Translations under genes and position numbers: made by a program
DNA from: Lactococcus lactis
GTDB taxonomy: Bacteria > Bacillota > Bacilli > Lactobacillales > Streptococcaceae
Assembly: GCF_029023865.1 (NCBI RefSeq)
Contig: NZ_CP118969.1
Location: forward strand, 1,426,001-1,490,000
Reading direction: 5' to 3'
DNA: 64,000 nt
The notes under the pieces: model-generated
What the model saw: the letters and a program-made list of their open reading frames with translations, nothing else
Database searches by the model: none
What the model was told of the DNA's origin: nothing
Shown here: positions 7,629-17,040 of the stretch, piece after piece
Numbering within the stretch: the stretch's first letter is position 1
How the letters are laid out: every line of letters starts with the position of its first letter

Positions 7629-9515
7629 TTAGGAAATTCCATCAATTTTAATTTCAACTAATCCTCTGACAGCATTTGTCATATAAAAACGATCGTAAGT
7701 TTTCAAATCAGAAATCGCAATATCTTTATATATTAGCGTATGATTTTTCGCAAATAAATCTAAAAAAGTTCCTTTTAGAGCATATTTGGCTGGCGTTTCG
7801 TACTGATTCCCCTTTTTTGCCACAAAATTTCCGATTGATAATTCACTGATCAAACCATCTGTATGAAATAGAATATCTTGAAACCCTTCTTTTTTCGCTT
7901 CTAAGACTTCCTGACGAAAGACCTTTTGAAAATCTGGGCCTGAAAGTTTAAAGTTAGACAAAAGACTAGGTTTGTCATTAATTGACGACAGTTTAACTCG
8001 ATAGGCCTCATTTGAATGGGTCAACTGACGAATCCCAGGGGTCAAAGAATCTCCGTCAGTACTGATACGTAAAACCCCGTCAGTAACCTTTTGGGCAAAT
8101 ATTCTCAATTTTTCTTCCAAATCTGCATGATGGTATTGTTTTTTCAAGCGATTGACATGACCCTCTAAATTTAACAATTCACCATTTTTAACAAGGCCTG
8201 TTGTAAATAAAATACTTGGAACATCTTTCAGGCCTAATATATCTAAAAAGGGTTTTGCTTTTAGTAAAATCTCTGAAAACTCTGCTTCTGCTTCGCTCTC
8301 GAACGTAATTCCACCGCCTACACCAAGCTGATAATGCTCACCGTCATGAACTAATGTCCGAATCACGATGTTCATATCCAAATCCATTTCTCGACTTAAC
8401 CAACCCTGCATCCCTGTATAAATTCCTCTAGGTTGTTTTTCAACTTCCTTAATAATCTCCATTGCCCGCTTCTTAGGTGTACCTGTGATTGAACCTCCCG
8501 GAAATAAAGCCGTCATAAATTCTGAAAAAGTCAAATCTTCTTTAATTCTACTTTTTATTGAAGTCACCAGTTGATGAACATGAGAAAAAGTTTCAATTTC
8601 TGCAAATTTAGGGACAGACAAAGAAAAAGGTTGACTAATTCGGGCAATATCATTACGCAATAAATCCGTCACCATCAGTAACTCAGACCGTTCTTTACTA
8701 CTGTCGGAAAGTATTTTCTTTTGTAATCTATCAGCTACAACATTTTCTCCTCTGGCAATTGTTCCTTTAATGGGTTTTGAAATTAATGCTCCATTATGAA
8801 TAGAAACAAAGCGTTCAACAGAACTTGAAATTTGCGTCATTTTCCATTCAGGATATTGTAAAAATGATGAGAAAGGAGCAGGAATTTGTTTCCTTGTTTT
8901 CTTAAAAACATCAATAGGTTTTTGATCGGACCAAATTTCAAATTGTTGCGTCAAATTGGCAACATAAATATCGCCAGCCTTCATATAATCTTGTATTTTT
9001 TTTATTGAAGCAATATATTCTTGCCTCGTTTGGTCAATAAAAACAGCCCCTATGCCATTCTGAACATCGAACTCAATCTCTGAATCCACTTCAATTTCTT
9101 CCGATTCAGTCAGCCAATATTGGCCATCAGTTTGTTCAAATTGCACGACACGTAACAGTTTTGTTCTATGGTCAAAAAGTAAAACTTCATCATAAGCTGC
9201 AAAACAAGCCGGATCTTGCTCATAACTTACAAAACCCAATAATTCTGGATAAAAAGGCCAATTTTTAGGTCGTTCAACTCTCTCATCCTTCAGCAAATCT
9301 ACCGCATCTAAAAAATTGAACTTCTTTTTTTCACCATTAAAAAACACTTGACCCTTATATTTTGAAACCTTTTTATAAGGTTTATGAGCTAAAATACTAT
9401 AATGCTCATTTTCGGTCACCTGACTACTATGTAAAAAAACAATTTCTTCATCTGACCGATAATATTTTAGGAAAATTTTCCAAATATCCGTATTTTTTAT
9501 TATAAATTCCTTCAA
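7629..9515 (-). CDS. pabB: Aminodeoxychorismate synthase I fused to aminodeoxychorismate lyase (PabB-PabC)
   Basis: 628 residues making p-aminobenzoate for folate. The chorismate-binding domain occupies roughly residues 1-430, with KAGDIYVANLTQQFEIW, the PIKGTIARGE segment, LFPGGSITGTPKKRAMEII and GVGGGITFESEAEAEF. The remaining ~190 residues look like a PLP class IV lyase (KNGELLNLEGHVNRLKKQYH, then SELSIGNFVAKKGNQYETP). This one polypeptide therefore probably carries both the synthase large subunit and the lyase steps. It starts 4 bp after pabA. Confidence 0.9.
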   Translation of the reverse strand: MKEFIIKNTDIWKIFLKYYRSDEEIVFLHSSQVTENEHYSILAHKPYKKVSKYKGQVFFNGEKKKFNFLDAVDLLKDERVERPKNWPFYPELLGFVSYEQDPACFAAYDEVLLFDHRTKLLRVVQFEQTDGQYWLTESEEIEVDSEIEFDVQNGIGAVFIDQTRQEYIASIKKIQDYMKAGDIYVANLTQQFEIWSDQKPIDVFKKTRKQIPAPFSSFLQYPEWKMTQISSSVERFVSIHNGALISKPIKGTIARGENVVADRLQKKILSDSSKERSELLMVTDLLRNDIARISQPFSLSVPKFAEIETFSHVHQLVTSIKSRIKEDLTFSEFMTALFPGGSITGTPKKRAMEIIKEVEKQPRGIYTGMQGWLSREMDLDMNIVIRTLVHDGEHYQLGVGGGITFESEAEAEFSEILLKAKPFLDILGLKDVPSILFTTGLVKNGELLNLEGHVNRLKKQYHHADLEEKLRIFAQKVTDGVLRISTDGDSLTPGIRQLTHSNEAYRVKLSSINDKPSLLSNFKLSGPDFQKVFRQEVLEAKKEGFQDILFHTDGLISELSIGNFVAKKGNQYETPAKYALKGTFLDLFAKNHTLIYKDIAISDLKTYDRFYMTNAVRGLVEIKIDGIS

Positions 9516-9519
9516 AAGA

Positions 9520-10101
9520 CTACACCACTTTCAAAAAATTATTTAACATTTCATGACCATATTCAGTAACTAAACTTTCTGGGTGAAATTGTAAAGCCCA
9601 CAATTTTAATTTTGGCTGATGAATGGCCTGAATAACACCATCCTCACTCTGCGCATCAATTTCAAAATCATCAGGTAGTTTATCGACAATCAACGAATGA
9701 TAACGTGCAACTTTCAAATTTTGTGGAAGTCCTTTAAAAATTCCTTGATAATTATGACGAATGACAGAAATTTTTCCATGCATTGGCCTCTCACCAAGAA
9801 CAACATTTCCTCCAAAACATTCAGCAATGACTTGCTGACCCAAGCAAATTCCTAACATAGGAATTTTTCCAGCGTATAGTTGAACTACATCCCTACTAAA
9901 AACGGCTTCTTTTGGTGTTTTTGGACCTGGAGAAATGATAATCGCATCATAATTTTCACAAATAAAATCCGGAGAAATTCTAATTTTCTGACTCATTTTA
10001 TCTTGGTCATTAACCACTGTTACACTACAATCTAATTCCTCAAAATACTGTGCAAGCAAATAAGTAAATGAATCATAATTATCAATTAATAGCAATTTCA
10101 T
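9520..10101 (-). CDS. pabA: Aminodeoxychorismate/anthranilate synthase glutamine amidotransferase
   Basis: 193 residues, a class I glutamine amidotransferase. It shows the N-terminal LLIDNYDSFTYLLAQYFEEL, the oxyanion strand ISPGPKTP, the nucleophile in MLGICLGQQVIAECFGG, and the His-Glu pair in LQFHPES. It supplies ammonia to the PabB domain next door. Because the partner is a PabB-PabC fusion, folate rather than tryptophan is the likely pathway, although such subunits can serve both. Confidence 0.92.
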   Translation of the reverse strand: MKLLLIDNYDSFTYLLAQYFEELDCSVTVVNDQDKMSQKIRISPDFICENYDAIIISPGPKTPKEAVFSRDVVQLYAGKIPMLGICLGQQVIAECFGGNVVLGERPMHGKISVIRHNYQGIFKGLPQNLKVARYHSLIVDKLPDDFEIDAQSEDGVIQAIHQPKLKLWALQFHPESLVTEYGHEMLNNFLKVV

Positions 10102-10213
10102 TTCAGCCTCCTTTTTTAATTATACTAAAATATTTATTAAGTTAAGTATTTTAATCAGTCTAATTTCAAATCTATAAAGCGAATATTTCCTCATAAATTA
10201 ATTAATTTACATA

Positions 10214-10250
10214 TTTCAAAAAAGAACTAAAATTAAGTCCTTTTTTGAAA
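10214..10250 (-). terminator. Terminator of the mts operon
   Basis: Arms TTTCAAAAAAGAACT and AGTCCTTTTTTGAAA flank a short A/T loop, 19 bp past the mtsA stop. Confidence 0.7.
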
Positions 10251-10268
10251 GTATATGAATTTTAAAGA

Positions 10269-11210
10269 CTATTTAGCAAGACCTTTATAAATTTGATCTA
10301 AATTCCATTTCATCATACTATAGTAGCTATCCCCATTTTCCCCTTTTTTCGCCACTGAATCTGTAAATATTGTTGAATAAATTGGAATTCCTGTATCCTT
10401 AGAAACAGTTTTCATTGGTCGATTATCAACACTACTTTCTACAAAAAGCGATTTGAGTTCAGTAGCTCTTAACTTTCTAACCAGATTTTTTATTTGATCT
10501 GGCGTGCCTTCTTCTTCTGTATTTATCTCCCAAATATAAGCAGAGGGAATATTATAAGCCTTAGAAAAATATTTAAAACAACCTTCGCTCGTTACAATCA
10601 TCTTTTCATTTTCAGGTATTAAAGAAAATTTAGATTTTGCTTGCTGATCAAGATCAGATAATTTTTTAACATATTTATCTAAATTATGTTTATAAAAATC
10701 CTTATTAACTGGGTCTTTTTTAGATAACTGTTGTTCAATATTTTTTGCATAAATAATCCCGTTCTCTAAATTGAGCCAAGCATGCGGGTCTTCTTTTCCT
10801 TCAGTGTTCTTTCCTTCAAGATAAATGACCTCAACTCCAGTGCTTACAGGAAAATAATCAATATTTTCTTTTTTATTTGCATTATTCACTAGTTTTGTAA
10901 ACCATGCATTTCCACCTGTTTCCAAGTTTAAACCATTGTAAAAGATTAAATCTGCTTTAGAAGTTTTTTGAACATCTACAGGCAATGGTTCATATTCATG
11001 CGGGTCTTTTCCAACCGGAACTATACTATGCAAATTGATTTTATCATCAGCAATATTTTTTGTGATATCTGCCAAAATTGAATTAGTCACGACCACATTT
11101 ATTTTTTTATCTGTGACTTGGTCTGTTTTTTTATTTGAGCAACCTACTAGAAAAACGATAGCAGCTAGTGCTATAAAAGTTATCAATATATTTTTATATT
11201 TTTCAATCAT
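10269..11210 (-). CDS. mtsA: Metal-binding lipoprotein of Mn/Zn ABC importer
   Basis: 313 residues from the ATG at 11210 (a TTG precedes it in frame). The signal peptide ends in the lipobox FLVGCSNKK, giving a membrane-anchored lipoprotein. Metal ligands of the PsaA/MntA cluster are visible: His in PHEYEPLP, His in [12 protein letters not shown], a Glu/Asp pair late in the chain. The C-terminal [20 protein letters not shown] closely follows the Mn-type PsaA family. It overlaps the permease gene by a few bases and is the last gene of the operon. Confidence 0.88.
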   Translation of the reverse strand: MIEKYKNILITFIALAAIVFLVGCSNKKTDQVTDKKINVVVTNSILADITKNIADDKINLHSIVPVGKDPHEYEPLPVDVQKTSKADLIFYNGLNLETGGNAWFTKLVNNANKKENIDYFPVSTGVEVIYLEGKNTEGKEDPHAWLNLENGIIYAKNIEQQLSKKDPVNKDFYKHNLDKYVKKLSDLDQQAKSKFSLIPENEKMIVTSEGCFKYFSKAYNIPSAYIWEINTEEEGTPDQIKNLVRKLRATELKSLFVESSVDNRPMKTVSKDTGIPIYSTIFTDSVAKKGENGDSYYSMMKWNLDQIYKGLAK

Positions 11211-12048
11211 CAATTTTAACCTTCTTTTTTATAAAATTTTGTTTTGGTGAAACTAAAAAACTAATTGCAAAAATGATAGCTGAAGTAATGACAATGCTTG
11301 AACCGACAGCAATATTAAAGCTGTAACCTATAAATAAACCTAAAACGGAAGAAACTGCCCCTAGTGAAGAGGAGAGAATTATCATTTTCCTCAAGCTATT
11401 TGTATATAAATATGCTGTTGCTGCTGGCGTAATTAACATAGCAACAATTAAAATAGTTCCGACGCTTTGCATCGCAGTTACGGATACTAACGTCAATAAA
11501 ACCATCAAAAGATAGTGATATAAATTAACTTTCATTCCAATTGCTCTTGCCATTAAGGGGTCAAATGATGTAATTAAAAGTTCCTTAAAAAAAAGGATGA
11601 TTACTATTAAAACAATTCCCGAAACTCCTATTGTCAGCCATTTATCAATATCTTGTACAGCTAAAATATTTCCAAAAAGAATATGGAACAAATCTGTTGA
11701 ACTATTGGCAACTCCGATTAATATAACACCTAAGGCTAGAAACGAACTAAATGTAATTCCAATTGCAGTATCACCTTTGATAATACTATTATTTTTTATG
11801 AAAGTAATAATTATTGACGACAATAATCCAAAAATAATTGCCCCTACAAAGAAATTTATTCCTAAAATATAAGAAATGGCTACACCTGGAAGTACTGCAT
11901 GAGAAATCGCATCTCCCATTAAGGACATTCCTCTTAAAATAATAAAACAGCCAACTGCTCCTGAAACTATCCCTATCACTACCGCAGTAACTAAAGAATT
12001 TTGTAAAAAGTGGAACTCATATAAACCATTTATAAAATTTTCTATCAT
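11203..12048 (-). CDS. mtsC: Mn/Zn ABC transporter permease
   Basis: 281 residues with about eight hydrophobic membrane segments, the ABC-3 metal permease layout. It shows the early [20 protein letters not shown] motif and the [20 protein letters not shown] segment. It works with MtsB and MtsA to bring in manganese (or zinc). It is seven bases from mtsB and overlaps mtsA, so translation is probably coupled. Confidence 0.9.
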   Translation of the reverse strand: MIENFINGLYEFHFLQNSLVTAVVIGIVSGAVGCFIILRGMSLMGDAISHAVLPGVAISYILGINFFVGAIIFGLLSSIIITFIKNNSIIKGDTAIGITFSSFLALGVILIGVANSSTDLFHILFGNILAVQDIDKWLTIGVSGIVLIVIILFFKELLITSFDPLMARAIGMKVNLYHYLLMVLLTLVSVTAMQSVGTILIVAMLITPAATAYLYTNSLRKMIILSSSLGAVSSVLGLFIGYSFNIAVGSSIVITSAIIFAISFLVSPKQNFIKKKVKIDD

Positions 12049-12055
12049 TTAATTC

Positions 12056-12769
12056 CTAATCTCCTATAAAAATATTATCACCGTAAGCTTTTTTCAAGTA
12101 TTTTTGACTAAAGTTCTCATTTATCGGTCCATATGCAATTAATTCTCTATTTAAAATAATTATGTCATCAAAATACTCTTTCACTTTACTCAAATCATGA
12201 TGCACAATTAAAATGGTCTTCCCTTGATGTTTCAAATCCTGAAGAATATCCATAATAATTTTCTCGCTTATCGAATCAATCCCAACAAATGGTTCATCTA
12301 AAAATATATAGTCTGCTTCTTGGACCAGACATCTTGCTAATAAAACTCTTTGAAACTGACCACCTGATAGTTCTCCTATCTGTCTGTTTTCATAGTCTAG
12401 TAAATTAACTTTCTGTAAAGCTTCAGATACTCTAGACCATTCCTTTGCACCAAGTTTCTGAAACAATTTTAATCCTGTATAAGTTCCAAGAGATACACAC
12501 TCCTTTATCTTAATTGGAAAAGTATGGTCAATGTCACTTTTTTGCTCTACATAAGCAATCTTTTTCAATTGTTTTTTACTTACCTCACCATTTATCAGTA
12601 TTTCTCCAGAATGTGGAACAATATTAAGAATTGCCTTGATTAAAGTAGATTTTCCTGCACCATTTGGTCCGATAATACCAGTGATTCTCCCAGGTATAAC
12701 TTCTAGTTGAATATCTTTCAGGACTTTATTTTCATTATAGAATACATTTAAATTCTTAGTATTTATCAT
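12056..12769 (-). CDS. mtsB: Mn/Zn ABC transporter ATP-binding protein
   Basis: 237 residues. Walker A GPNGAGKSTLIK is near residue 35, the signature LSGGQFQRVLLARCL near 135, Walker B DYIFLDEPFVGID and the switch His in ILIVHHDL. It is the first gene of the operon and drives transport through MtsC. The promoter upstream carries an AT-rich palindrome, see 12834. Confidence 0.92.
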   Translation of the reverse strand: MINTKNLNVFYNENKVLKDIQLEVIPGRITGIIGPNGAGKSTLIKAILNIVPHSGEILINGEVSKKQLKKIAYVEQKSDIDHTFPIKIKECVSLGTYTGLKLFQKLGAKEWSRVSEALQKVNLLDYENRQIGELSGGQFQRVLLARCLVQEADYIFLDEPFVGIDSISEKIIMDILQDLKHQGKTILIVHHDLSKVKEYFDDIIILNRELIAYGPINENFSQKYLKKAYGDNIFIGD

Positions 12770-12818
12770 TGTTTTTCTCCTTATGATAGTAAATCAAAAC
12801 TAATTAATCCTTCTCACG

Positions 12819-12847
12819 ATTATAGCATGACCTAAAAATTAAATCAA
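12819..12847 (-). promoter_or_regulatory. mts operon promoter
   Basis: Minus-strand TTGATT (12842-12847), 17-bp spacer and an extended -10, TGC-TATAAT (12819-12824). Confidence 0.6.
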
Positions 12848-12855
12848 TATATTTT
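12834..12855 (-). promoter_or_regulatory. Putative DtxR-type metal repressor box
   Basis: An imperfect palindrome AAAAT-N11-ATTTT overlaps the -35 and spacer of the mts promoter. It resembles SloR/MtsR-type Mn-repressor sites of streptococci (family knowledge). The regulator gene is not in this window. Confidence 0.4.
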
Positions 12856-12985
12856 GCAAAGGCTATCTATTTTTAATATTATTTAATATATTTGAAAACT
12901 CACCAGTTTTCTTTCAATACTAAATTCCAGAATTTATTCTCAAAAAGTTTAAGTCATAAGTTTAGATTCCTACACTATTATTTGT

Positions 12986-13021
12986 TATACTTCAAGTAAG
13001 AACATTTAGATAGCGTTTTCA
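12986..13021 (+). promoter_or_regulatory. Promoter and cre-like site of the VOC gene
   Basis: Extended -10 TGT-TATACT (-10 at 12986-12991). AGATAGCGTTTTCA at 13008-13021 matches 13 of 14 positions of the lactococcal cre consensus WGWAARCGYTWWMA. Lying just downstream of the predicted start, it would act as a CcpA repression site. Confidence 0.45.
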
Positions 13022-13043
13022 TATACACAAGGAGGAAAAGAAT

Positions 13044-13457
13044 ATGACAACTATGGTTTTTGTAAATTTTCCAGTTACTGATATTAAGAAATCAACCGCT
13101 TTTTACGAAAAAATAGGTTTCAAAAAGAACCCCGATTTCTCGGATGAGTTAGTTAGTTGTATGATTTGGGATGAAAATTTCTTTATCATGCTATTATCAC
13201 GCGCTCGTTATAAAACATTTATTGGCGAAAAAGAAATTGCAGATACGAAGTCATCAAGTTCAGCATTAATTTCTTTTACTTTTGCAAACGCTCAGTCTGT
13301 GAAGGATTTCGGAAAATTAGCGGATGAAAATGGTGGAAAAACTATCCATTTGGATAATGGTATTCCTGAAGAAATGATGTATGGTCTAGAAGTCCAAGAC
13401 CCTGATGGTAATTGTTTAGAGCCCGTGTGGATGAATCCTGAAATGGCTAACAATTAA
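13044..13457 (+). CDS. VOC (glyoxalase/dioxygenase fold) family protein
   Basis: 137 residues, a single VOC domain duplicating the beta-alpha-beta-beta-beta unit: TTMVFVNFPVTDIKKSTAFY at the start and YGLEVQDPDGNCLEPVWM at the end. The family includes glyoxalases, fosfomycin-resistance enzymes and dioxygenases; this one belongs to the uncharacterised YaeR/PhnB-like group and its substrate is unknown. Strong ribosome site (AAGGAGGAAAAGAAT). It stands alone with its own terminator. Confidence 0.8.
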   Translation: MTTMVFVNFPVTDIKKSTAFYEKIGFKKNPDFSDELVSCMIWDENFFIMLLSRARYKTFIGEKEIADTKSSSSALISFTFANAQSVKDFGKLADENGGKTIHLDNGIPEEMMYGLEVQDPDGNCLEPVWMNPEMANN

Positions 13458-13472
13458 TCCAACTCCGTATAT

Positions 13473-13507
13473 AAAAAAGCAAGAAATTAGAAACTTCTTG
13501 CTTTTTT
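13473..13507. terminator. Bidirectional terminator after VOC gene
   Basis: AAAAAAGCAAGAA/TTCTTGCTTTTTT stem, T-runs on both sides. It also serves the convergent DUF4176 gene. Confidence 0.85.
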
Positions 13508-13536
13508 TATTAGATATAACTTTTATACAGTTTTAT

Positions 13537-13770
13537 TTAATTATCGTAAAAACCCATTTGAAAAATATATACAACTTCTTCTCTATTAAAGTAACGAATA
13601 GAGTCAGAATTTTGGTATCCCTCTGGAGCTACGATAGCTGCATAATCAAATTCACGTTTAGTATCTACTTTCATTTGTTTTTGTCCAATAATCATCAGCT
13701 TTTCTTTTCCACCAGCAACTAAAACAACACTTCCAATCGGTAAAAATTCCTTTAAACTCTTCTTTTCCAT
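13537..13770 (-). CDS. DUF4176 family protein
   Basis: 77 residues: LPIGSVVLVAGGKEKLMIIG at the N-terminus, then FDYAAIVAPEGYQNSD and EEVVYIFQMGF. This is the DUF4176 pattern, usually encoded inside type VII secretion loci of Firmicutes. No EsxA, EssB/C or LXG toxin gene is nearby, so it is an orphan copy here. Ribosome site AGGAAAATA. Function unknown. Confidence 0.75.
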   Translation of the reverse strand: MEKKSLKEFLPIGSVVLVAGGKEKLMIIGQKQMKVDTKREFDYAAIVAPEGYQNSDSIRYFNREEVVYIFQMGFYDN

Positions 13771-13897
13771 TATTTTCCTACTAATATATTTTTATTCACT
13801 TATATCAAATAATTGTATCATTTCCTAACTTGTAAAGCTATAATAGACATATATAAATTACGTTTATTTTAAAAACTTATTGTGATAAGCCGAAGAG

Positions 13898-16800
13898 TTA
13901 TTTAATGACAGATTTAATATTACTTCTACCATCCCCCATTTTATTTATGATAATTTGTTGTCCAATAGTTGCTTTCATTTCCTCTACATGGCTAATTACT
14001 CCAACTAATCTATTTTCACCAATTTGTTCAAGAGCTTGCATTGCTTTTTGTAATGTTTCTTGGTCAAGAGAACCAAATCCTTCATCAATAAATAGTGCTT
14101 CTATTTGGACACCATTAGCTGTATTTTGTACGACTTCACTTAAAGCCAAAGCAATTGACAATGCGGCTATAAATGTTTCTCCACCCGATAAGGTATCAGC
14201 TGAACGAGCCGCCCCTGTTTCATTATCATAAATATTAATATCTAAGCCATGATCCATTCGTCGATTATTTCCCTCGCCAGCAAGTTCAAATCGATATCTA
14301 TTGTTTGACAACTGATTAATAAAATGAAGGTTAGCATAATCAAGAATTTTTTCTAAATAATTTTGAACCACATATGTTTCAAGCCTTAGTTTATCTTCGG
14401 AAGCTCTACCTGAAATTGCATTATAAAGCTTAGTAATTGCAGATTTTTTGCTAGCATCCTTATCTTGTTGTTTTATGACTTTTTTTAATTCACTAAGAAT
14501 TGACTTCGCTTGCTCTACTTCATTTTCAGCAGACACCAATTTTTTTTGCAAAAAAACATAGTTTTCATTTGTCTGTTTTTTTTCTTCTTCAATCAATGCA
14601 AGATTTGGTCGCTTTTTATTTTGAATTAATTGCTGAATATTTTTAATTTCGACTTTCAATCTTGCTTTATCTGCTTTATATTGTTCAACTTTTTGGGAAA
14701 TCTGAATTAAATCATCATCATAAGCCCACTCTTTTAATATTTGAAATTCTGTCGTGAATGCCTCTTGCTCAGAAAATTTTTCTTTTATTTTTTCTTTATT
14801 GGCGCTTATCCTTTCAAGTAATGTTGCTTCTTGACTTTCAAATGAATTTAAGCTGGCCGTTTGTGAAGAAATTTTTATTTTAATATCTGAAAGTTGTGCC
14901 ATTAGTTCTGACAGATGTTTTTCAAATAAATCAGCTTTTTCCATTAGCCTATTTCGCTTCCTTATCAAATTATAACTTGTTTCAGTAATCCCTATCTCCG
15001 TTATTTCAGCGTTTAAATTTTCTATCTGTCTATTAAACTCTTGATTACTATATTCAAAGTCTTTTACTTTTTCCTGTAATTCAAGTTTTTTTGACTCCAA
15101 ATCAGCAAGCTTTACTTTTGTTTCATCATTTTTTACCTCTTCCAACTCTAACGATTTCGTTAAATTTAAAAGACTTTCATCAATAGATACTTCATCAAAG
15201 GAATCCGGAAATATTTGTGAATAATCAGCAATAAATTCACTATAAAGAATTGAAAGTTCTTTTTCAAACTCATCTGCCTCTATTTTTTTCAAATCAAGAC
15301 TAGTTTTAAGTTCAGTCTTTAATTGTTGTAATTGTTTATTTTTCTCCAAAAGGACTGTTTGTTTCTTTTGTGATTCATCAATCTCTTTCAATAAATTTCC
15401 AAGTTCTTTATAAGAGCTTTCTTCAATAGTTTCTGTAAACGGATGTTCTAATGCACCACACACGGGACATGCTTCGCCTTCTTGCAACTCAGATTGCAGC
15501 TGTGCGATCATCAAGCGTCTTCTACCTTTTAATTTTTCATTATAAGCAAATTTAGCCTTTTCTAGATTGTCCTTATTTTCAGAAAGCGCTATTGTGTTTT
15601 CTTTTAATTTTAATTCTAACCCAACAATATCATCTTTTGAATGTTTCACTTTCTGAAAGGTCGGAATTAATTTCCCTCGAAATGTTAATTCTAATTGATT
15701 TCTCTCTTCTCTTTTATTAATAAAGTAATCATCAGAAATAACATCATCTTGAAGAGTTGAAATATTTTCGGCTGCTTGTCCCAAGTTAGCTTTAAAACTT
15801 TCTAGTAGTGTGAGATTATCAGCTTGCTCTAACTTTAACTCCTCTACCTTTGATTGTTTTTTTTCTACTTGAAGTGATAGCTGAATCTGGATAAATATTT
15901 TTTCTGCTACTTTTTTATTCTCATTAATATTTTCTTGCTGTTTATTTAAGTCCTCTTTTTCGTTTGTTAATTTTTTCAAAAGAATTTCATCTTTTGCTTT
16001 TTCAGAAATTATCCCAGCAATATTATTTTTTAAACTTTTTGACTGTTTTATATCTTGTTCTAATTCATGAATACTTTCTTTTAAGGGAGAGGCCCATTTC
16101 AATTTTTTTAGATATTCGGAATTTCCTTCAAAAATAGCTGACTTTTCAATAATATTCTGCTGGTAATCATTTTCTAAATTATTTAGATTTTTAAACTGAT
16201 TTTCTAATTCCAGCGCGGATTTATAAGCTATTTCTATCGAAATTACTTTTTCTTCTTGTTCAAAAGTTTGACCTTCTATCTCATTTTTTCTCGCAACACG
16301 ATCCTTCCATAGAGACGTGACTAGATCCAGTTTTTCTTGTTCAGCTGCATCTTCTAGTTCTTTTAATTCAATAGGATTCCAAATTGATGATTCATATAAA
16401 TTTTGTTGTTTTCGATCATATTCTAAATAAACAACATTCATCTCTGAATTTTTAGCCTTTATCTCATTGCTAAAAGATGTAAAAATGTAGGTACCAAATA
16501 TTCTTTTTAATATTGCCTCTTTATCTGGAGTAGAAGACTTCAAAAATCTCGAAAAATCATTTTGAGGTAGAAGAATTATTTTTTTAAATTGTTCGGCATT
16601 CAGATGTAAAAGACGAGTGATTTCTTCTCCAACGTTTTTAGGATTTATTGCAATATTATTTTTCTCGATTCCTTTTACTCTATCTACAATAGCTAATTTC
16701 GCTGTTGATTTTTGAAGAGTAGATCCACTGCCTCGTTTCTTTGAGAGTTTTTGTTCAGGACTTCTTTCAATTCTGTATAAAAGATTTCCTTGTTTAAAAT

Positions 16801-17038
16801 AAAATGTCACGCTTGTCCTATCATCAGCTGTTGCAAACTGACTTCTCATTTCTTTGGCATCTCTATCACCCGTTGTTGTTCCAAACAAAGCATATGTCAT
16901 CGCGTCAAATATCGTGGATTTTCCAGCGCCTGTGTCCCCACTAATTAGAAATATAGGAGATTCATCTAGCAGTCGAAAATCTACGACAGAATTCTCATGG
17001 GGGCCAAAATAATTCATTTCCAAATATATAGGCTTCAT
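13898..17038 (-). CDS. sbcC: Exonuclease SbcC (Rad50-like ATPase)
   Basis: 1046 residues, partner of SbcD in opening hairpins and processing DNA ends. Walker A is at residues ~35-45 (ISGDTGAGKSTIFDAM). Two long coiled-coil arms flank the zinc hook CPVCGALEHP near residue 525. The C-terminal half-site carries the ABC signature ADTLSGGETFIAALSIALAL and Walker B ALFIDEGFGSLD. It begins two bases after the sbcD stop, so the two are translated together. Confidence 0.95.
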   Translation of the reverse strand: MKPIYLEMNYFGPHENSVVDFRLLDESPIFLISGDTGAGKSTIFDAMTYALFGTTTGDRDAKEMRSQFATADDRTSVTFYFKQGNLLYRIERSPEQKLSKKRGSGSTLQKSTAKLAIVDRVKGIEKNNIAINPKNVGEEITRLLHLNAEQFKKIILLPQNDFSRFLKSSTPDKEAILKRIFGTYIFTSFSNEIKAKNSEMNVVYLEYDRKQQNLYESSIWNPIELKELEDAAEQEKLDLVTSLWKDRVARKNEIEGQTFEQEEKVISIEIAYKSALELENQFKNLNNLENDYQQNIIEKSAIFEGNSEYLKKLKWASPLKESIHELEQDIKQSKSLKNNIAGIISEKAKDEILLKKLTNEKEDLNKQQENINENKKVAEKIFIQIQLSLQVEKKQSKVEELKLEQADNLTLLESFKANLGQAAENISTLQDDVISDDYFINKREERNQLELTFRGKLIPTFQKVKHSKDDIVGLELKLKENTIALSENKDNLEKAKFAYNEKLKGRRRLMIAQLQSELQEGEACPVCGALEHPFTETIEESSYKELGNLLKEIDESQKKQTVLLEKNKQLQQLKTELKTSLDLKKIEADEFEKELSILYSEFIADYSQIFPDSFDEVSIDESLLNLTKSLELEEVKNDETKVKLADLESKKLELQEKVKDFEYSNQEFNRQIENLNAEITEIGITETSYNLIRKRNRLMEKADLFEKHLSELMAQLSDIKIKISSQTASLNSFESQEATLLERISANKEKIKEKFSEQEAFTTEFQILKEWAYDDDLIQISQKVEQYKADKARLKVEIKNIQQLIQNKKRPNLALIEEEKKQTNENYVFLQKKLVSAENEVEQAKSILSELKKVIKQQDKDASKKSAITKLYNAISGRASEDKLRLETYVVQNYLEKILDYANLHFINQLSNNRYRFELAGEGNNRRMDHGLDINIYDNETGAARSADTLSGGETFIAALSIALALSEVVQNTANGVQIEALFIDEGFGSLDQETLQKAMQALEQIGENRLVGVISHVEEMKATIGQQIIINKMGDGRSNIKSVIK

Positions 17039-17040
17039 TT

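Noticed and set aside
13498-13722. 74-codon plus-strand frame opposite DUF4176
   Set aside because: Starts in the T-run of a terminator and is antisense to a better-supported gene.
13537-13770. DUF4176 gene as evidence for a type VII secretion locus
   Set aside because: No Esx, Ess or LXG gene is present in the surrounding 10 kb.
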